From Phycisphaeraceae bacterium (GTDB taxonomy: Bacteria; Planctomycetota; Phycisphaerae; Phycisphaerales; UBA1924), in the NCBI GenBank assembly GCA_019636555.1, contig JAHBXH010000001.1, forward strand, positions 372,001 through 436,000: DNA of 64,000 nt, given 5' to 3'. The notes under the pieces are model-generated. The model did no database searches. It saw only the letters and a program-made list of their open reading frames with translations, and was not told the origin of the DNA. The position numbers and the translations under genes are program-made. Positions 50,808 through 59,798 of the stretch are shown piece by piece (position 1 is the stretch's first letter; every line of letters begins with the position of its first letter).

Positions 50808-53800
50808 CTAATCGTCGGAGCTGCTCTTCGCAAACTTCTTTTCCCACGGTTTCTTTTCGTTCAATTCGACCGAGACGCCCCCGACGATGCGGGCGGAGGC
50901 GGGGCCGAGGGCGGACTCGATGTCGGCGAGGAGCTGCGGCTTGAGGCCGACGCGCAGGCCGGGGGCGGTGAGGATCGCCGTGTGCGTCATGGTGCCGATG
51001 GCGAGTTCGACGGGGAACGGCGTCATGGAGTGGCGGGCGAGGATGGATTCGAGCTCGGTGTCACCGTTCGATGTTCCGTTTGAGCCGGCGGTCGGGCGCC
51101 CCGCGGCGTGCGCTTTGAGGACGTTTGCGAGCGCATCGAGCGCGTTCAGGCTGGTGCCGTTGAGCTTGCGCTCGTCGATGAGGACTTGAAGACGTCCGGG
51201 CGAAAGCGGCGAACCCTCGATCGGAACGAGGCGATCGACCACGATCTGCGGCTCGCCCCGCGAGAGGTCGGCGCGCCCGAGCACGAAGATGATCTTGTCG
51301 GTCTCGACGAGATGGCTGAAACGCGAGAACGCATCGGCGAAGACAACACATTCAATCGACCCGCTCTGGTCTTCGACGGTGACGACCGCCATTTTTTGGC
51401 CCGCGCTGCGGCCGTTCTTGACGATCAGCGTGCGGACGCCCTGCACGATGCCCGCGACGATCACGCGCGCGTCCTGCTGGCTCGCCTTGACGCCCGCGAT
51501 CGTGGAAGTCGTAAACACGCCCGACCAGCGCTTCCACGCGTCCATCGGATGGCTGCTGACGAAGAAGCCGAGGATGTCCTTTTCGTAGCGGAGTGTTTCG
51601 CTCTCGATCCACTTGTCGGCGCGGGCGAGGTTGGTGGTGGAACTGCTCGCACCGACGGAAGCCGGCGGCTCCGATCCGCCAAACCCGAAGAGCGCGCCCT
51701 GACCCGCGGCGCGATCCGCGGCGATTTTCTGCCCTGCGTTGATCGCCTGCTCGATCGTCGCGACCATCGCGGCGCGGCTGTCGCGCCCGTGCACGCTATC
51801 GAAGGCGCCGCACTTGATGAGGGCTTCGATGGCGGACTTGGTAATCGTCCCCTGCGGGATGCGCTCGCAGAAGTCGAAGAGGGAGGAGAAAAAAGAAGGG
51901 GCAGAGGGGCAAAGTGGCAGAGGGGCAGAGGGAGAAGAGGCGGAATCGCTCTTGTCCGTTTCCATCCCTTTGCCACTTTGTCCCTTTGCCCCTCCGCCCC
52001 TTTCGGCGATGATCTTCTCGATCGCCTTGTCGCCGGTGCCCTTGATGGCCTTCAGGCCGAAGCGGACGTGACCGTTGTGTGCGGTGTGAGCCTCGTCATT
52101 GACGTAGACGACGGCGAATTCGGCATCGGAAAGATTGATGTCGGGCGGGCGCACTTCGACGCCCGTCTTGATCGTTCGCCCCACCTTCGCGGGGTCGCCT
52201 GTGGGTTCGACGAAGCGGCACTTCTTGCAGTCTTCGAGATAGCTGATCCAATCGCTGGCTTTCTGGGCCTGGCTTTCGAAGGTGAGGAATGCCGCCATGT
52301 ACTGATTGGGGAAGTAAGTCTTGAGGTACGCCGTCTGATACGCGACGATGGCGTAACCGGTCGAGTGCGACTTGTTGAAGCCGTAGCCCGCGAACTTCAG
52401 GATCAGATCGAAGAGATCCTGCGCCTGCTGCTTACTCAGGCCCTGCTTCTGAGCGCCCTCGATGAATTTCGGGCGTTCCTTGTCGATCTTGTCGTGCTTC
52501 TTCTTGCTGATGTTCTTGATGAGCGTGTAGGCGTCGCGGAGTTTGATTCCTCCCAAGCCATGCACAATCTGCATGACCTGTTCCTGATAGACCATAACGC
52601 CGTAGGTCTCGGCGGTGTAGCGATCGACGATCTCGTGCACCTTGGGAACAACTTCGGTTCCGTGCTTGCGCCGGTTGTAATCGGGGATGAGATCCATCGG
52701 ACCCGGGCGGAAGAGCGCGTTGGCAGCGATCAGGTCTTCGAGCCGGTCGGGCTTCATCTCGACGAGCAGGCGGCGCATGCCCGGCGATTCAAACTGGAAG
52801 ACGCCCGTGGTCTCGCCCCGCCGGAAGAGCTCAAAGACAGTCTGATCGTCGAAGTTGAGGCGATCGAGATCGAGCGGATGCGGGCCGCCGTCGCCCGGCT
52901 TGCGGCCAACCGCACCGAAAATCGCGGCTTCGTCGAGCGCTTCCCGAATCAGCTTCTGCGCCCGCGCGACGATCGAGATCGTCCGCAGGCCCAGGAAGTC
53001 CATCTTGAGCAGGCCCATCTTTTCGCACGTGGGGCCGTCCCACTGCGTGACGATCTCGTGCTCTTCCGCCTGCGGCTGCTTGAAAAGCGGCACGATCTCG
53101 TGCAGCGGGCGCGTCGCGACGATCACTCCCGCGGCGTGCACGCTCGCGTGCCGGGCCTGACCTTCCAGCGTGCGCGCGTTGTCGAGCAGGCGGGCGATGC
53201 GCTGATCGTTCTCGTAGAGCTTGCGGAGATCGGGCTCCTTCTCGAGCGCATCCTCGATCGTGATGTTGAGCTGCTCGGGGATCAGCTTGGCGATCTTGTC
53301 GACTTCGGACAGGGGCAAGTTGAATACGCGCCCGACGTCGCGCACCGCGGCACGCGCCTTCATTGTTCCGAACGTGATGATCTGGGCGACGTGGCCGTAC
53401 TTCCTGCGGACGTAGTTGATCACGTCGGCGCGGCCGTCCTGGCAGAGATCGATATCGATATCGGGGTATTCGCTGCGATCCGGGTCGGTGAAGCGTTCGA
53501 AGAGCAGTCCGTACCGCACCGGGCATGCGTTGGAAAGGCCGAGCACGTAACCCACCATCGTGCCGACGCCCGAACCTCTGGCGAGCGCGGGGACGTTGTT
53601 CTGCCGGCCCCAGTTGACGAAATCCCAGACGATGAGGAAGTACGCCGCGATGTTCTTGTCGCAGAGAATCTTGAGCTCGCGCTCGAGCCGGGCGGTCTTG
53701 TCTGCCCGGTCCGTGCTCGAGTCGGCTGCTTCGGGCCCGTAGCGCCAGATGAATCCCGCATCGGCGAGCATGCGGAGTGCCGCGTCGCACGCTTTCTTTG

Positions 53801-54968
53801 ATTCTTCGATCTCGTCTTTCGTGGGCTCTTTCTCGAACGGTTGAAGCTCAAATTTCGAGCAGAAGTCGCGATACCAGGCGGACAGGTCGCCGTTGTACTT
53901 CTTGTCGTCGTGCTTCGGGAGATCCTTCTTCGAGGGCACGCGGATCTTCACCATCGGCGCGTGATTCACGCCCAGCGGCAATTCGACGTTGCAGCGCTCC
54001 GCGATCTCGACGGTCGCATCGCACGCCGCCTTGCCGATCGCGCCGTACTGATCGAAGAGTTCGCGCATCTCGCGCGGGCTCTTGACGTACAGCTCTTCCG
54101 GATAGCGCATCCGGTCGGTGTCGTCCTTGTTGCGCGCGGTCGAGATGCACACGAGCGTGTCGTGGGCGTCGTGATCTTCGGCCTTCAGGAAGTGCGCGTC
54201 GTTATCGCAAACAAGCTGGAGCTTCAGTTCCTGCGCGAGCTTGATGAGATGCTTGTTGATCGAGTTCTGCTCGCGCACGTGGTGCTGCAGCTCGATGAAG
54301 AAAGAAGAGGTGCCGAGGTGCCGAGGTGTCGAGGTGTCGAGCGAAGATGCAGGCTCGGCACCTTGACACCCTGACACCTTGACACCTTTATTGAAAATCT
54401 TCGCGTGCCATTCGGCGCTCTCGACCGCGAGATCCCAGAACTTTTGGTCCTGGGAACGCTCGAAATCGAGCAAGTGTTCGCCGATCTCGCTGCCCAGGTG
54501 GCCGTTGATCGCGATGAGCCCTTCGGAATGCTTTGCGAGAAGCTCGCGATCGATGCGGGGCTTGTAGTAGAAGCCGGTGAGATACGCCTCGGAGCAGAGA
54601 ACGAGCAGGTTTTTCCAGCCGGTGAGATTCTCCGCGAGCAGGACGAGGTGGTACCCGCCCTCGCCTCCGCCTGAGTAGGTGCGATCGGTGCGCGGCTTGC
54701 CCGGCGGGGTGACATACGCCTCGACGCCGAGAATCGGCTTGATGCCCTTGTCCTTGCAGGTCTGGTAGAACGCGATGTGCCCGAAGATGTTCCCGTGATC
54801 GGTAATGCCGACGCTGGTCATGCCGAGTTCGGCGACCCGCTTGACGAGCTTGTCGATGCGGTTGCCGCCGTCGAGCAGGGAGTACTCGGTGTGCAGGTGC
54901 AGATGGGCGAACTGCTGCTCGCGGGGGAGCGGCTGCGGCGCGGGCTTGGTTGGGGCTTCCGTTCCCAT
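50808..54968 (-). CDS. dnaE: DNA polymerase III alpha subunit, with two in-frame repeat inserts
   Basis: 1386 aa from ATG 54968, longer than the usual ~1160. It is the replicative polymerase. The N-terminal PHP domain (FAHLHLHTEYSLLDG, GITDHGNIFGHIAFY), the polymerase palm with the DxD motif (YPDIDIDLCQDGRADVINYV), the fingers segment (FNKSHSTGYAIVAYQTAYLK) and the C-terminal OB fold are all present. Two low-complexity inserts encoded by inverted repeats lie at residues ~194-221 and ~989-1025; the protein resumes normally after each (FFIELQHHV and FDFCERIPQG). A TATCCT box ends 7 nt before the ATG. The stop TAG is made of the target TA and the first base of the IS630 element. Confidence 0.95.
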   Translation of the reverse strand: MGTEAPTKPAPQPLPREQQFAHLHLHTEYSLLDGGNRIDKLVKRVAELGMTSVGITDHGNIFGHIAFYQTCKDKGIKPILGVEAYVTPPGKPRTDRTYSGGGEGGYHLVLLAENLTGWKNLLVLCSEAYLTGFYYKPRIDRELLAKHSEGLIAINGHLGSEIGEHLLDFERSQDQKFWDLAVESAEWHAKIFNKGVKVSGCQGAEPASSLDTSTPRHLGTSSFFIELQHHVREQNSINKHLIKLAQELKLQLVCDNDAHFLKAEDHDAHDTLVCISTARNKDDTDRMRYPEELYVKSPREMRELFDQYGAIGKAACDATVEIAERCNVELPLGVNHAPMVKIRVPSKKDLPKHDDKKYNGDLSAWYRDFCSKFELQPFEKEPTKDEIEESKKACDAALRMLADAGFIWRYGPEAADSSTDRADKTARLERELKILCDKNIAAYFLIVWDFVNWGRQNNVPALARGSGVGTMVGYVLGLSNACPVRYGLLFERFTDPDRSEYPDIDIDLCQDGRADVINYVRRKYGHVAQIITFGTMKARAAVRDVGRVFNLPLSEVDKIAKLIPEQLNITIEDALEKEPDLRKLYENDQRIARLLDNARTLEGQARHASVHAAGVIVATRPLHEIVPLFKQPQAEEHEIVTQWDGPTCEKMGLLKMDFLGLRTISIVARAQKLIREALDEAAIFGAVGRKPGDGGPHPLDLDRLNFDDQTVFELFRRGETTGVFQFESPGMRRLLVEMKPDRLEDLIAANALFRPGPMDLIPDYNRRKHGTEVVPKVHEIVDRYTAETYGVMVYQEQVMQIVHGLGGIKLRDAYTLIKNISKKKHDKIDKERPKFIEGAQKQGLSKQQAQDLFDLILKFAGYGFNKSHSTGYAIVAYQTAYLKTYFPNQYMAAFLTFESQAQKASDWISYLEDCKKCRFVEPTGDPAKVGRTIKTGVEVRPPDINLSDAEFAVVYVNDEAHTAHNGHVRFGLKAIKGTGDKAIEKIIAERGGGAKGQSGKGMETDKSDSASSPSAPLPLCPSAPSFFSSLFDFCERIPQGTITKSAIEALIKCGAFDSVHGRDSRAAMVATIEQAINAGQKIAADRAAGQGALFGFGGSEPPASVGASSSTTNLARADKWIESETLRYEKDILGFFVSSHPMDAWKRWSGVFTTSTIAGVKASQQDARVIVAGIVQGVRTLIVKNGRSAGQKMAVVTVEDQSGSIECVVFADAFSRFSHLVETDKIIFVLGRADLSRGEPQIVVDRLVPIEGSPLSPGRLQVLIDERKLNGTSLNALDALANVLKAHAAGRPTAGSNGTSNGDTELESILARHSMTPFPVELAIGTMTHTAILTAPGLRVGLKPQLLADIESALGPASARIVGGVSVELNEKKPWEKKFAKSSSDD
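51896..52003. repeat. In-frame inverted-repeat insert in dnaE (family B, GGGGCAGAG/GGCAAAG units)
   Basis: The left arm (51896-51932: AAGGGGCAGAGGGGCAAAG and so on) and the right arm (51966-52003), reverse-complemented, match at most of 37 positions; the spacer is about 33 bp. The units are 8-9 bp long and close to GGCAGAGGG. It encodes residues ~989-1025 (KGQSGKGMETDKSD to LPLCPSAPSFF), which are not expected in DnaE. Confidence 0.8.
54308..54388. repeat. In-frame inverted-repeat insert in dnaE (family C, AGGTGYCRA units)
   Basis: The left arm (54308-54341) is four ~9-bp AGGTGCCG/AGGTGTCG units. The right arm (54354-54388), reverse-complemented, is four AGGTGTCA-type units; the spacer is about 12 bp. 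It encodes residues ~194-221 (NKGVKVSGCQGAEPASSLDT, then STPRHLGTS) between two normal DnaE PHP-domain segments. Confidence 0.8.
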
Positions 54969-55032
54969 CTCCGACAGGATACCCCTCCGCTTTGTGCGCG
55001 TCGTCGGCTCCAACCGACAGCAAGCCGCGTGG

Positions 55033-56652
55033 CTATTGATCGCACAGGAGCGCGTCGTACGCCGCGACGAAAAGCACGAAATCATCGTCGTTCACGAGCC
55101 CGTCTTCATCAAGATCCGCAAACCGGGAGGCCGGCGGCACGACCAGAGCGTTGTAGCTCGCGACGAAGATCACAAAATCGGTATCTTCCACCAGCCCGTC
55201 CCCGTTCAGGTCGGCGGGACAGTCGATGCCCTCGACCGCCTCGATCTGAAAAACATCGGGCCACGGCATGAGCGCGGTTTGCGAGAAACCGGCGCTGATC
55301 TCCTTGAGATCGGTCACGGTTCCCCCGTTCACGAGCACCACGCGTTTCGCGCCTGCCGCGGCAATGATCTGATTGCAGACTCGAGACCCTCCGAACAGAA
55401 GCGGCGCAGAACTAGTCTCAAGCGATCCATCAAAGACAAGCGTTTGCGGATCGAGCGTGATGTCGCGGATCGTTCCCTGCAACAGCACGATCGAGTCTTT
55501 GACCAGGCTGAAGCCGGTGTCCGCGAAAGTGAGCAATGGCCCGACGCTGCCCGACCTGACGATCGGACCGATCGTGAATACGGCGCCGTTGGCAGGGTCC
55601 TCGCCCGGGAGGTGTGTGAACCTTCCCTCGGCATCCCGTGCCATCGCGATATCCGGGGAGCCGGCTGCCGTCGTGTTTTCGAGCATCAGGATGCTGTCGC
55701 CGGGCGCGTCGTAGCTCAGCAGCGAACCTCCGTACAAGACAGGGTTCTCACGCGTGGTCATTCCGGGCGGCTCGGGGACAATCATCGGATCGCCGGCAAC
55801 CACAATTGCCTCCGGCGGAGAGCCCGCGAGTGATCCCAATGCGGATGCGAAGAAAACGATCGGAGCAGGACCGCTGTGGATGTTGTTGACGTACACGCCC
55901 TCGAAGCGGATGGACAGGAGCCCGGTTGCCGCGTCGAAGAGTCCGACCGGCGGCGTGCCGAAGGGGTCGAGCGAGCCGCTGTTCTGACCGGTCGGCATCC
56001 CCGGCATGAGATCGAACGAATCAAGCGTGAGCGAAAACGAGTTGAGTTGAACTGTCATGAACGGCGGAATCGCCGGCAGAAAATCCGCCTGGGCGGAACT
56101 CGTCAGCACCGGTACGAACGGAGAGGTCTCGCCCGAAAAAAATGGCGTGACGAGCGAGGCCATCGGTCCGGGGGGCGCGTCTCCGGGTTCGTCTTCAGAA
56201 CCGTCGATCACGAGCGAAAATGTATTCGGGCCCGGGATCATGAGCGGACCGATCGGAGCGAAGCGGGCGTAGAACGGATCCCATCCTTTTTCTCTGGCCT
56301 TTTTTTCTTTCGCGAGGATGGTTGTTTGGACGGCCGCCGCCTTTCCCTTGATCTGCTGAATCGCCTTGAGCTGCCGCTTGATCTCCCGTTTGCGCGACGG
56401 GCTTGCGTCGATGTTCTCGGCAAGCAGCTCGCGCTCCCGAAGCGCGCACCAGATGATGAGACCGGAGATCGCGACCGTGTCGGAGTTTTCGGCGAGCGTC
56501 ACGACCGGGGCGATCGTGGCGGGAACGGGCGCGTGGATGACCTGGTTCAGGATCTCTTTCGCGAGATCGACGAGGTCGTTCGCGCTGGCCCTGCTCGCAA
56601 GCAGCGTGAGCGCCGCGGCCATCGCGGTCGGGATTGATCTTGGGTGCAGCAT
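55033..56652 (-). CDS. Secreted dockerin-like repeat protein, paralogue 1
   Basis: 539 aa with a strong AAAGGAG ribosome-binding site and a signal peptide (~1-25). An N-terminal helical part (LVDLAKEILNQVIHAPVPAT, then a Lys/Arg-rich coiled segment up to WDPFYARFAP) is followed by a beta-rich body (~135-470) with GDAPPGPMASL and several Pro/Gly turns. The C-terminal 60 residues are two EF-hand/dockerin-like loops (DLNGDGLVEDTDFVIFVASY and DLDEDGLVNDDDFVLFVAAY). The next gene upstream encodes a clear paralogue. The function is unknown; calcium-dependent extracellular assembly is likely from the loops. Confidence 0.75.
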   Translation of the reverse strand: MLHPRSIPTAMAAALTLLASRASANDLVDLAKEILNQVIHAPVPATIAPVVTLAENSDTVAISGLIIWCALRERELLAENIDASPSRKREIKRQLKAIQQIKGKAAAVQTTILAKEKKAREKGWDPFYARFAPIGPLMIPGPNTFSLVIDGSEDEPGDAPPGPMASLVTPFFSGETSPFVPVLTSSAQADFLPAIPPFMTVQLNSFSLTLDSFDLMPGMPTGQNSGSLDPFGTPPVGLFDAATGLLSIRFEGVYVNNIHSGPAPIVFFASALGSLAGSPPEAIVVAGDPMIVPEPPGMTTRENPVLYGGSLLSYDAPGDSILMLENTTAAGSPDIAMARDAEGRFTHLPGEDPANGAVFTIGPIVRSGSVGPLLTFADTGFSLVKDSIVLLQGTIRDITLDPQTLVFDGSLETSSAPLLFGGSRVCNQIIAAAGAKRVVLVNGGTVTDLKEISAGFSQTALMPWPDVFQIEAVEGIDCPADLNGDGLVEDTDFVIFVASYNALVVPPASRFADLDEDGLVNDDDFVLFVAAYDALLCDQ

Positions 56653-56771
56653 GCCCCTCTCCTTTCAGAGAAAGCCAAGACGGTGCACCGCGCTTCAGAC
56701 GCGTCGCGCTTCGCGGCCCGTGCCGCATCTTGAAATGTGCTCTCCGCCTCGGCAAAAAGCCGCGGCGATTC

Positions 56772-58403
56772 CTACTCAGCGTCGCCGCACAGAAGGGCGT
56801 TGTACGCGGTGACGAAAATCACAAAGTCGGCGTCGTCGACGAAATCGTCGCCGTTGATGTCCGACCAAGGGCTGGCGGGCGGTACGACGAGTTCGTTGTA
56901 GCTCATGACAAACAGAACAAAGTCGCCGTCATCCACGAAGCCGTCTCCGTTCAGGTCGGCCGGGCAGGCGACGCTTCCCGTCGCCTCGAGCGCGAAAACC
57001 TCCGGGAAGGGCATAACAGCGCCGGTCGTGAAAGTTGCCGTCCGATCAACGAGGTCCGCAACGGTGGCTGCGGTCGCGAATGCCAGCCTCCGCGGCCCCG
57101 GTGCGTTCATGATCTGATTGCACGAACGCGAAAAAACCGGATAGGTCGCGGGGGTCACGTCGAGCACGCCTTCGAAAATGAGCCCGTCGGGGTCGAGTTT
57201 GATATCGCGCACCATTCCTTCCATCAGCGTGAAGAGTCCGTTGTAGACGGCGAACGGCACGTCGCCGAACGTGTGCATCCCGCCGGACATGCCGGTGTAC
57301 GGCATCGGCGGGATGCTGATCTTGGCGCCGATCGCGGGATCCTCGGCCGGTCGGTAGGTGTGCCGTCCTTCGCAGTCCCGCATCATCGCGAGGTCCGGGT
57401 TTTCCGGCGGTCCGGCGGGAATAACGACCGTGTTCTCGTTCATGCGGAGCGTCATCGTCGTCGAATCAAACGCATAGACCGCGGCCCCGCGCAGCCAGGG
57501 TTCGCCTTCCGGTGCGATTCCCGGCGGCATCGGAACGATCATCGGATCATCCGCCATCATGACGGCTTCGCCGGTCGGGCTCAGCACGCCGTGGGTCGCC
57601 GCGAAGAACAAAATCGGCGATCGACCGGTGTGAACCGAATTGATGTACTTTCCCTCCCAGTACATGTCCACAAGCCCGGTCGGCGTCATGCTCCCCGTCG
57701 AGGGTGAACCGAATTTGTTGAGTGAAGCGGTGTTGATGCCCGTCGGCATTCCCGGCCCAAGGTCAAACGAACCAATCGTCTGCGAAAACGACGTGATCGA
57801 AACCGAAAACGTTCCCGGCGGACCGGGCGCGGGAGTAAACGAAGCCGTCGCGCTGCTCGAGAGAACGCTCAACAGCCAGTTGGTATCGCCGCACCATGGG
57901 GGCGCGGTCAGGGCGACGATCGGACCCGGCGGCGCATCACCCGCCAGATCCTCAAAGCCATCGACAAGCAATGAAAACGAGTTCGATCCCGGAAGCACGA
58001 TCGGGCCTGTCGCCATGTATCGCGCATAGAACGGATCCCACCCGTCCTCCTTCTTTTTCTTTTCTTCAGCCTGGCGTTTCTGCTTGATTCGATTCAGGAC
58101 ACTCTTCATTTCCTGCACGGCCTTGAGTTGCCGTTCGAGATCCCTTCTTTGCGAACTGCCGGCGGAGACCAATTGCAACAGAATCTGCCGATCGCGCAGG
58201 CCGCACCACGTCTCAAGGCCCGCGATCGCGATCGTGTCGGCGTTCTCGGCCGCCGTCACCAGCGGTCCCAGCACGGTCGGCACGGGGGCGTGAACCGCTT
58301 CATTCAGAATCGAAATGGCGATATCGATGAGCGAAGGGTCGGCGGCTCGCGCACCCATACCGATGCTTGCTGCTGCCGCGGCTGCGCACAAGGCCTTCTT
58401 CAT
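56772..58403 (-). CDS. Secreted dockerin-like repeat protein, paralogue 2
   Basis: 543 aa from ATG 58403 with a GGAGG site. It matches paralogue 1 along its length: signal peptide (MKKALCAAAAAASIGMGARA), ISILNEAVHAPVPTVLGPLV, the Lys-rich coil up to WDPFYARYMAT, GDAPPGPIVAL, CNQIMNAPGPRRLAF and two terminal EF-hand loops (DLNGDGFVDDGDFVLFVMSY and DINGDDFVDDADFVIFVTAY). It arose by tandem duplication. No enzymatic motif is recognised. It is divergent from an anchored surface-protein gene across 387 bp. Confidence 0.75.
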   Translation of the reverse strand: MKKALCAAAAAASIGMGARAADPSLIDIAISILNEAVHAPVPTVLGPLVTAAENADTIAIAGLETWCGLRDRQILLQLVSAGSSQRRDLERQLKAVQEMKSVLNRIKQKRQAEEKKKKEDGWDPFYARYMATGPIVLPGSNSFSLLVDGFEDLAGDAPPGPIVALTAPPWCGDTNWLLSVLSSSATASFTPAPGPPGTFSVSITSFSQTIGSFDLGPGMPTGINTASLNKFGSPSTGSMTPTGLVDMYWEGKYINSVHTGRSPILFFAATHGVLSPTGEAVMMADDPMIVPMPPGIAPEGEPWLRGAAVYAFDSTTMTLRMNENTVVIPAGPPENPDLAMMRDCEGRHTYRPAEDPAIGAKISIPPMPYTGMSGGMHTFGDVPFAVYNGLFTLMEGMVRDIKLDPDGLIFEGVLDVTPATYPVFSRSCNQIMNAPGPRRLAFATAATVADLVDRTATFTTGAVMPFPEVFALEATGSVACPADLNGDGFVDDGDFVLFVMSYNELVVPPASPWSDINGDDFVDDADFVIFVTAYNALLCGDAE

Positions 58404-58790
58404 GTGGCCTCCTTTCGGGACTCCGAAAATCCGAACGACGAGGCGCGAATCCAAAGAGCTGTCTGAAGGGGCTTTGTGATAGTGGAACGCGCGGGCATGC
58501 CCCTTGGCAAGTCCAATATCTGTTGCGACGGCTGAAAATTTTGGGCAGCATCCGGCGGCTCCGATTCGGTCAGCAGGCCGCCTAGGCCATTTGCCTACGC
58601 CAGCGATCGAAAAACCTGTCGGATCTGACGCCTGTGCCGTCGCAGGCAGCGCAGCGGTCGCGCAATTTGTTGCCGCGCGTGCCAAACGGTGGGTTCGGGG
58701 CTCCCCACATGTCATGTTTGCGTTGAAGGGGCAGGCAGCCCATCCGCACCGGTTCCGGTCGCGGCAGTTCCTTATGGAAGGGGAGAAGAC
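58404..58790. other. 387-bp divergent intergenic region, no gene or RNA recognised
   Basis: It separates the dockerin-like paralogue (minus) from the PEP-CTERM-like gene (plus). A TAGGC/GCCTA inverted repeat lies near 58583-58597 and several GC-rich short hairpins are possible, but no known riboswitch or small RNA consensus could be matched. It should hold both promoters. Confidence 0.4.
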
Positions 58791-59507
58791 ATGAAGATCC
58801 GTAACAACATCATCGCGTTCACCGGTATCGCCGCCTTTGCTTCGTTTGCGTCGGCGGGTCCTTCGATCAGCGTGAAATACCTCGGCAAGGGCGCCGGACA
58901 GAATGTCACGATGACGCTGAACGGCAGTTCGAAGAACGTCTTTGCCGGACAGTTGAATCACCAGTTGAGCAACGCCGCGGGCGGCTACGGCTGGTTGAAC
59001 GGCAACCACCTCACCTATTGCACCGATCTGACGCAGTACGTCACGAGTACCACCAAGACATACACCATCGAGCAGATCGAGATCATGCCGGGCTCCTCGC
59101 CGATGGGCCAGGCCAAGGCCGACGCGATCCGCGCTCTGTTCGTCGCCGCCAACGGTGCGCAGGCGATCGCCGCGACGTCGAACGACTACGCGACCGCATT
59201 CCAGCTCGCGATCTGGGAGATCGTGACCGACGGCCCGAGCGCCTCGATCACCGCGAGCAGCTTCACGACCGGAAACTTCCGCGCCAAGAAGACCAACGGA
59301 AGCGCCCTCTCGAGCGGCGTGGTCAGCATCGCGACGAACCTGTACGCGACCGCCATGTCGTATCTGCAGACGGGTGGGTCGTCGAATCAGGTGCTTGGCA
59401 TCGCGAGCGGCAGCTACCAGGATCAGCTCGTGCAGGTGCCGACGCCCGGTGCCGCGGCACTCGCAGGCCTCGGCGGCCTCCTCGTCGCCGGTCGCCGTCG
59501 CCGGTGA
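58791..59507 (+). CDS. Secreted PEP-CTERM-like protein, possible thioester-type domain
   Basis: 238 aa from ATG 58791 with AAGGGGAG upstream. It has a signal peptide (MKIRNNIIAFTGIAAFASFA), a body of beta strands and a C-terminal anchor VPTPGAAALAGLGGLLVAG followed by RRRR. GNHLTYCTDLTQYV and DYATAFQLAIWEIVTDG resemble the Cys and Gln segments of thioester-domain surface adhesins, in which Cys and Gln form an internal bond; this match is tentative. A terminator follows. It is probably surface-exposed. Confidence 0.7.
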   Translation: MKIRNNIIAFTGIAAFASFASAGPSISVKYLGKGAGQNVTMTLNGSSKNVFAGQLNHQLSNAAGGYGWLNGNHLTYCTDLTQYVTSTTKTYTIEQIEIMPGSSPMGQAKADAIRALFVAANGAQAIAATSNDYATAFQLAIWEIVTDGPSASITASSFTTGNFRAKKTNGSALSSGVVSIATNLYATAMSYLQTGGSSNQVLGIASGSYQDQLVQVPTPGAAALAGLGGLLVAGRRRR

Positions 59508-59552
59508 TTCATTCGATCCCTCCCAACCTTCTTCCGTTATTCAACGCACAGC

Positions 59553-59586
59553 GACCCGCCGGCCAGCAGCTGGCGGGTCACTTTTT
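59553..59586 (+). terminator. Intrinsic terminator of the PEP-CTERM-like gene
   Basis: GACCCGCC, an inner loop with additional pairing, GGCGGGTC, then ACTTTTTC. It lies about 45 nt past the stop codon. Confidence 0.85.
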
Positions 59587-59798
59587 CATTCCGCGTCGTG
59601 CTCTCAAAGACCAACTTCCGGCTCTTTCCCGAACCCCAATCCCGCCAAGCGCGCTGAAAGGCCTGAGACGGCCCCGCCCGAGCGTGGTAACGTACTGCCA
59701 GCTTTTCTCCCCGATGTGCCGGCGGAGCCGGGCGGCGGTGCGGCCATCGCGTGTGCGATCGCCGAAGTCCGACGCTTTCAGCACGGAGTGCGCCAGAG

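Larger units (their letters stand above)
49739..50808 (-). mobile_element. IS630-family insertion sequence, about 1.07 kb, apparently intact
   Basis: The ends are inverted repeats: GAGCGGTTTCAG on the left and, reading inward from the right, GAGCGGCTTGCA. Each end is flanked by TA, the IS630 target duplication (49737-49738 and 50809-50810). It contains two overlapping transposase frames. The right TA plus the first G of the element form the TAG stop of dnaE. The rebuilt empty site GACGATTAGTCGTC is nearly palindromic around the TA. Confidence 0.88.

Noticed and set aside
51108..53801. 897-codon plus-strand frame opposite dnaE
   Set aside because: It is an antisense shadow of dnaE; no recognisable domain and the composition (Arg, His, Asp, Leu) is typical of reverse-strand reading.
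58404..58790. Possible riboswitch in the long divergent intergenic region
   Set aside because: I could not match c-di-GMP or cobalamin conserved cores on either strand, and neither flanking gene suggests such control.
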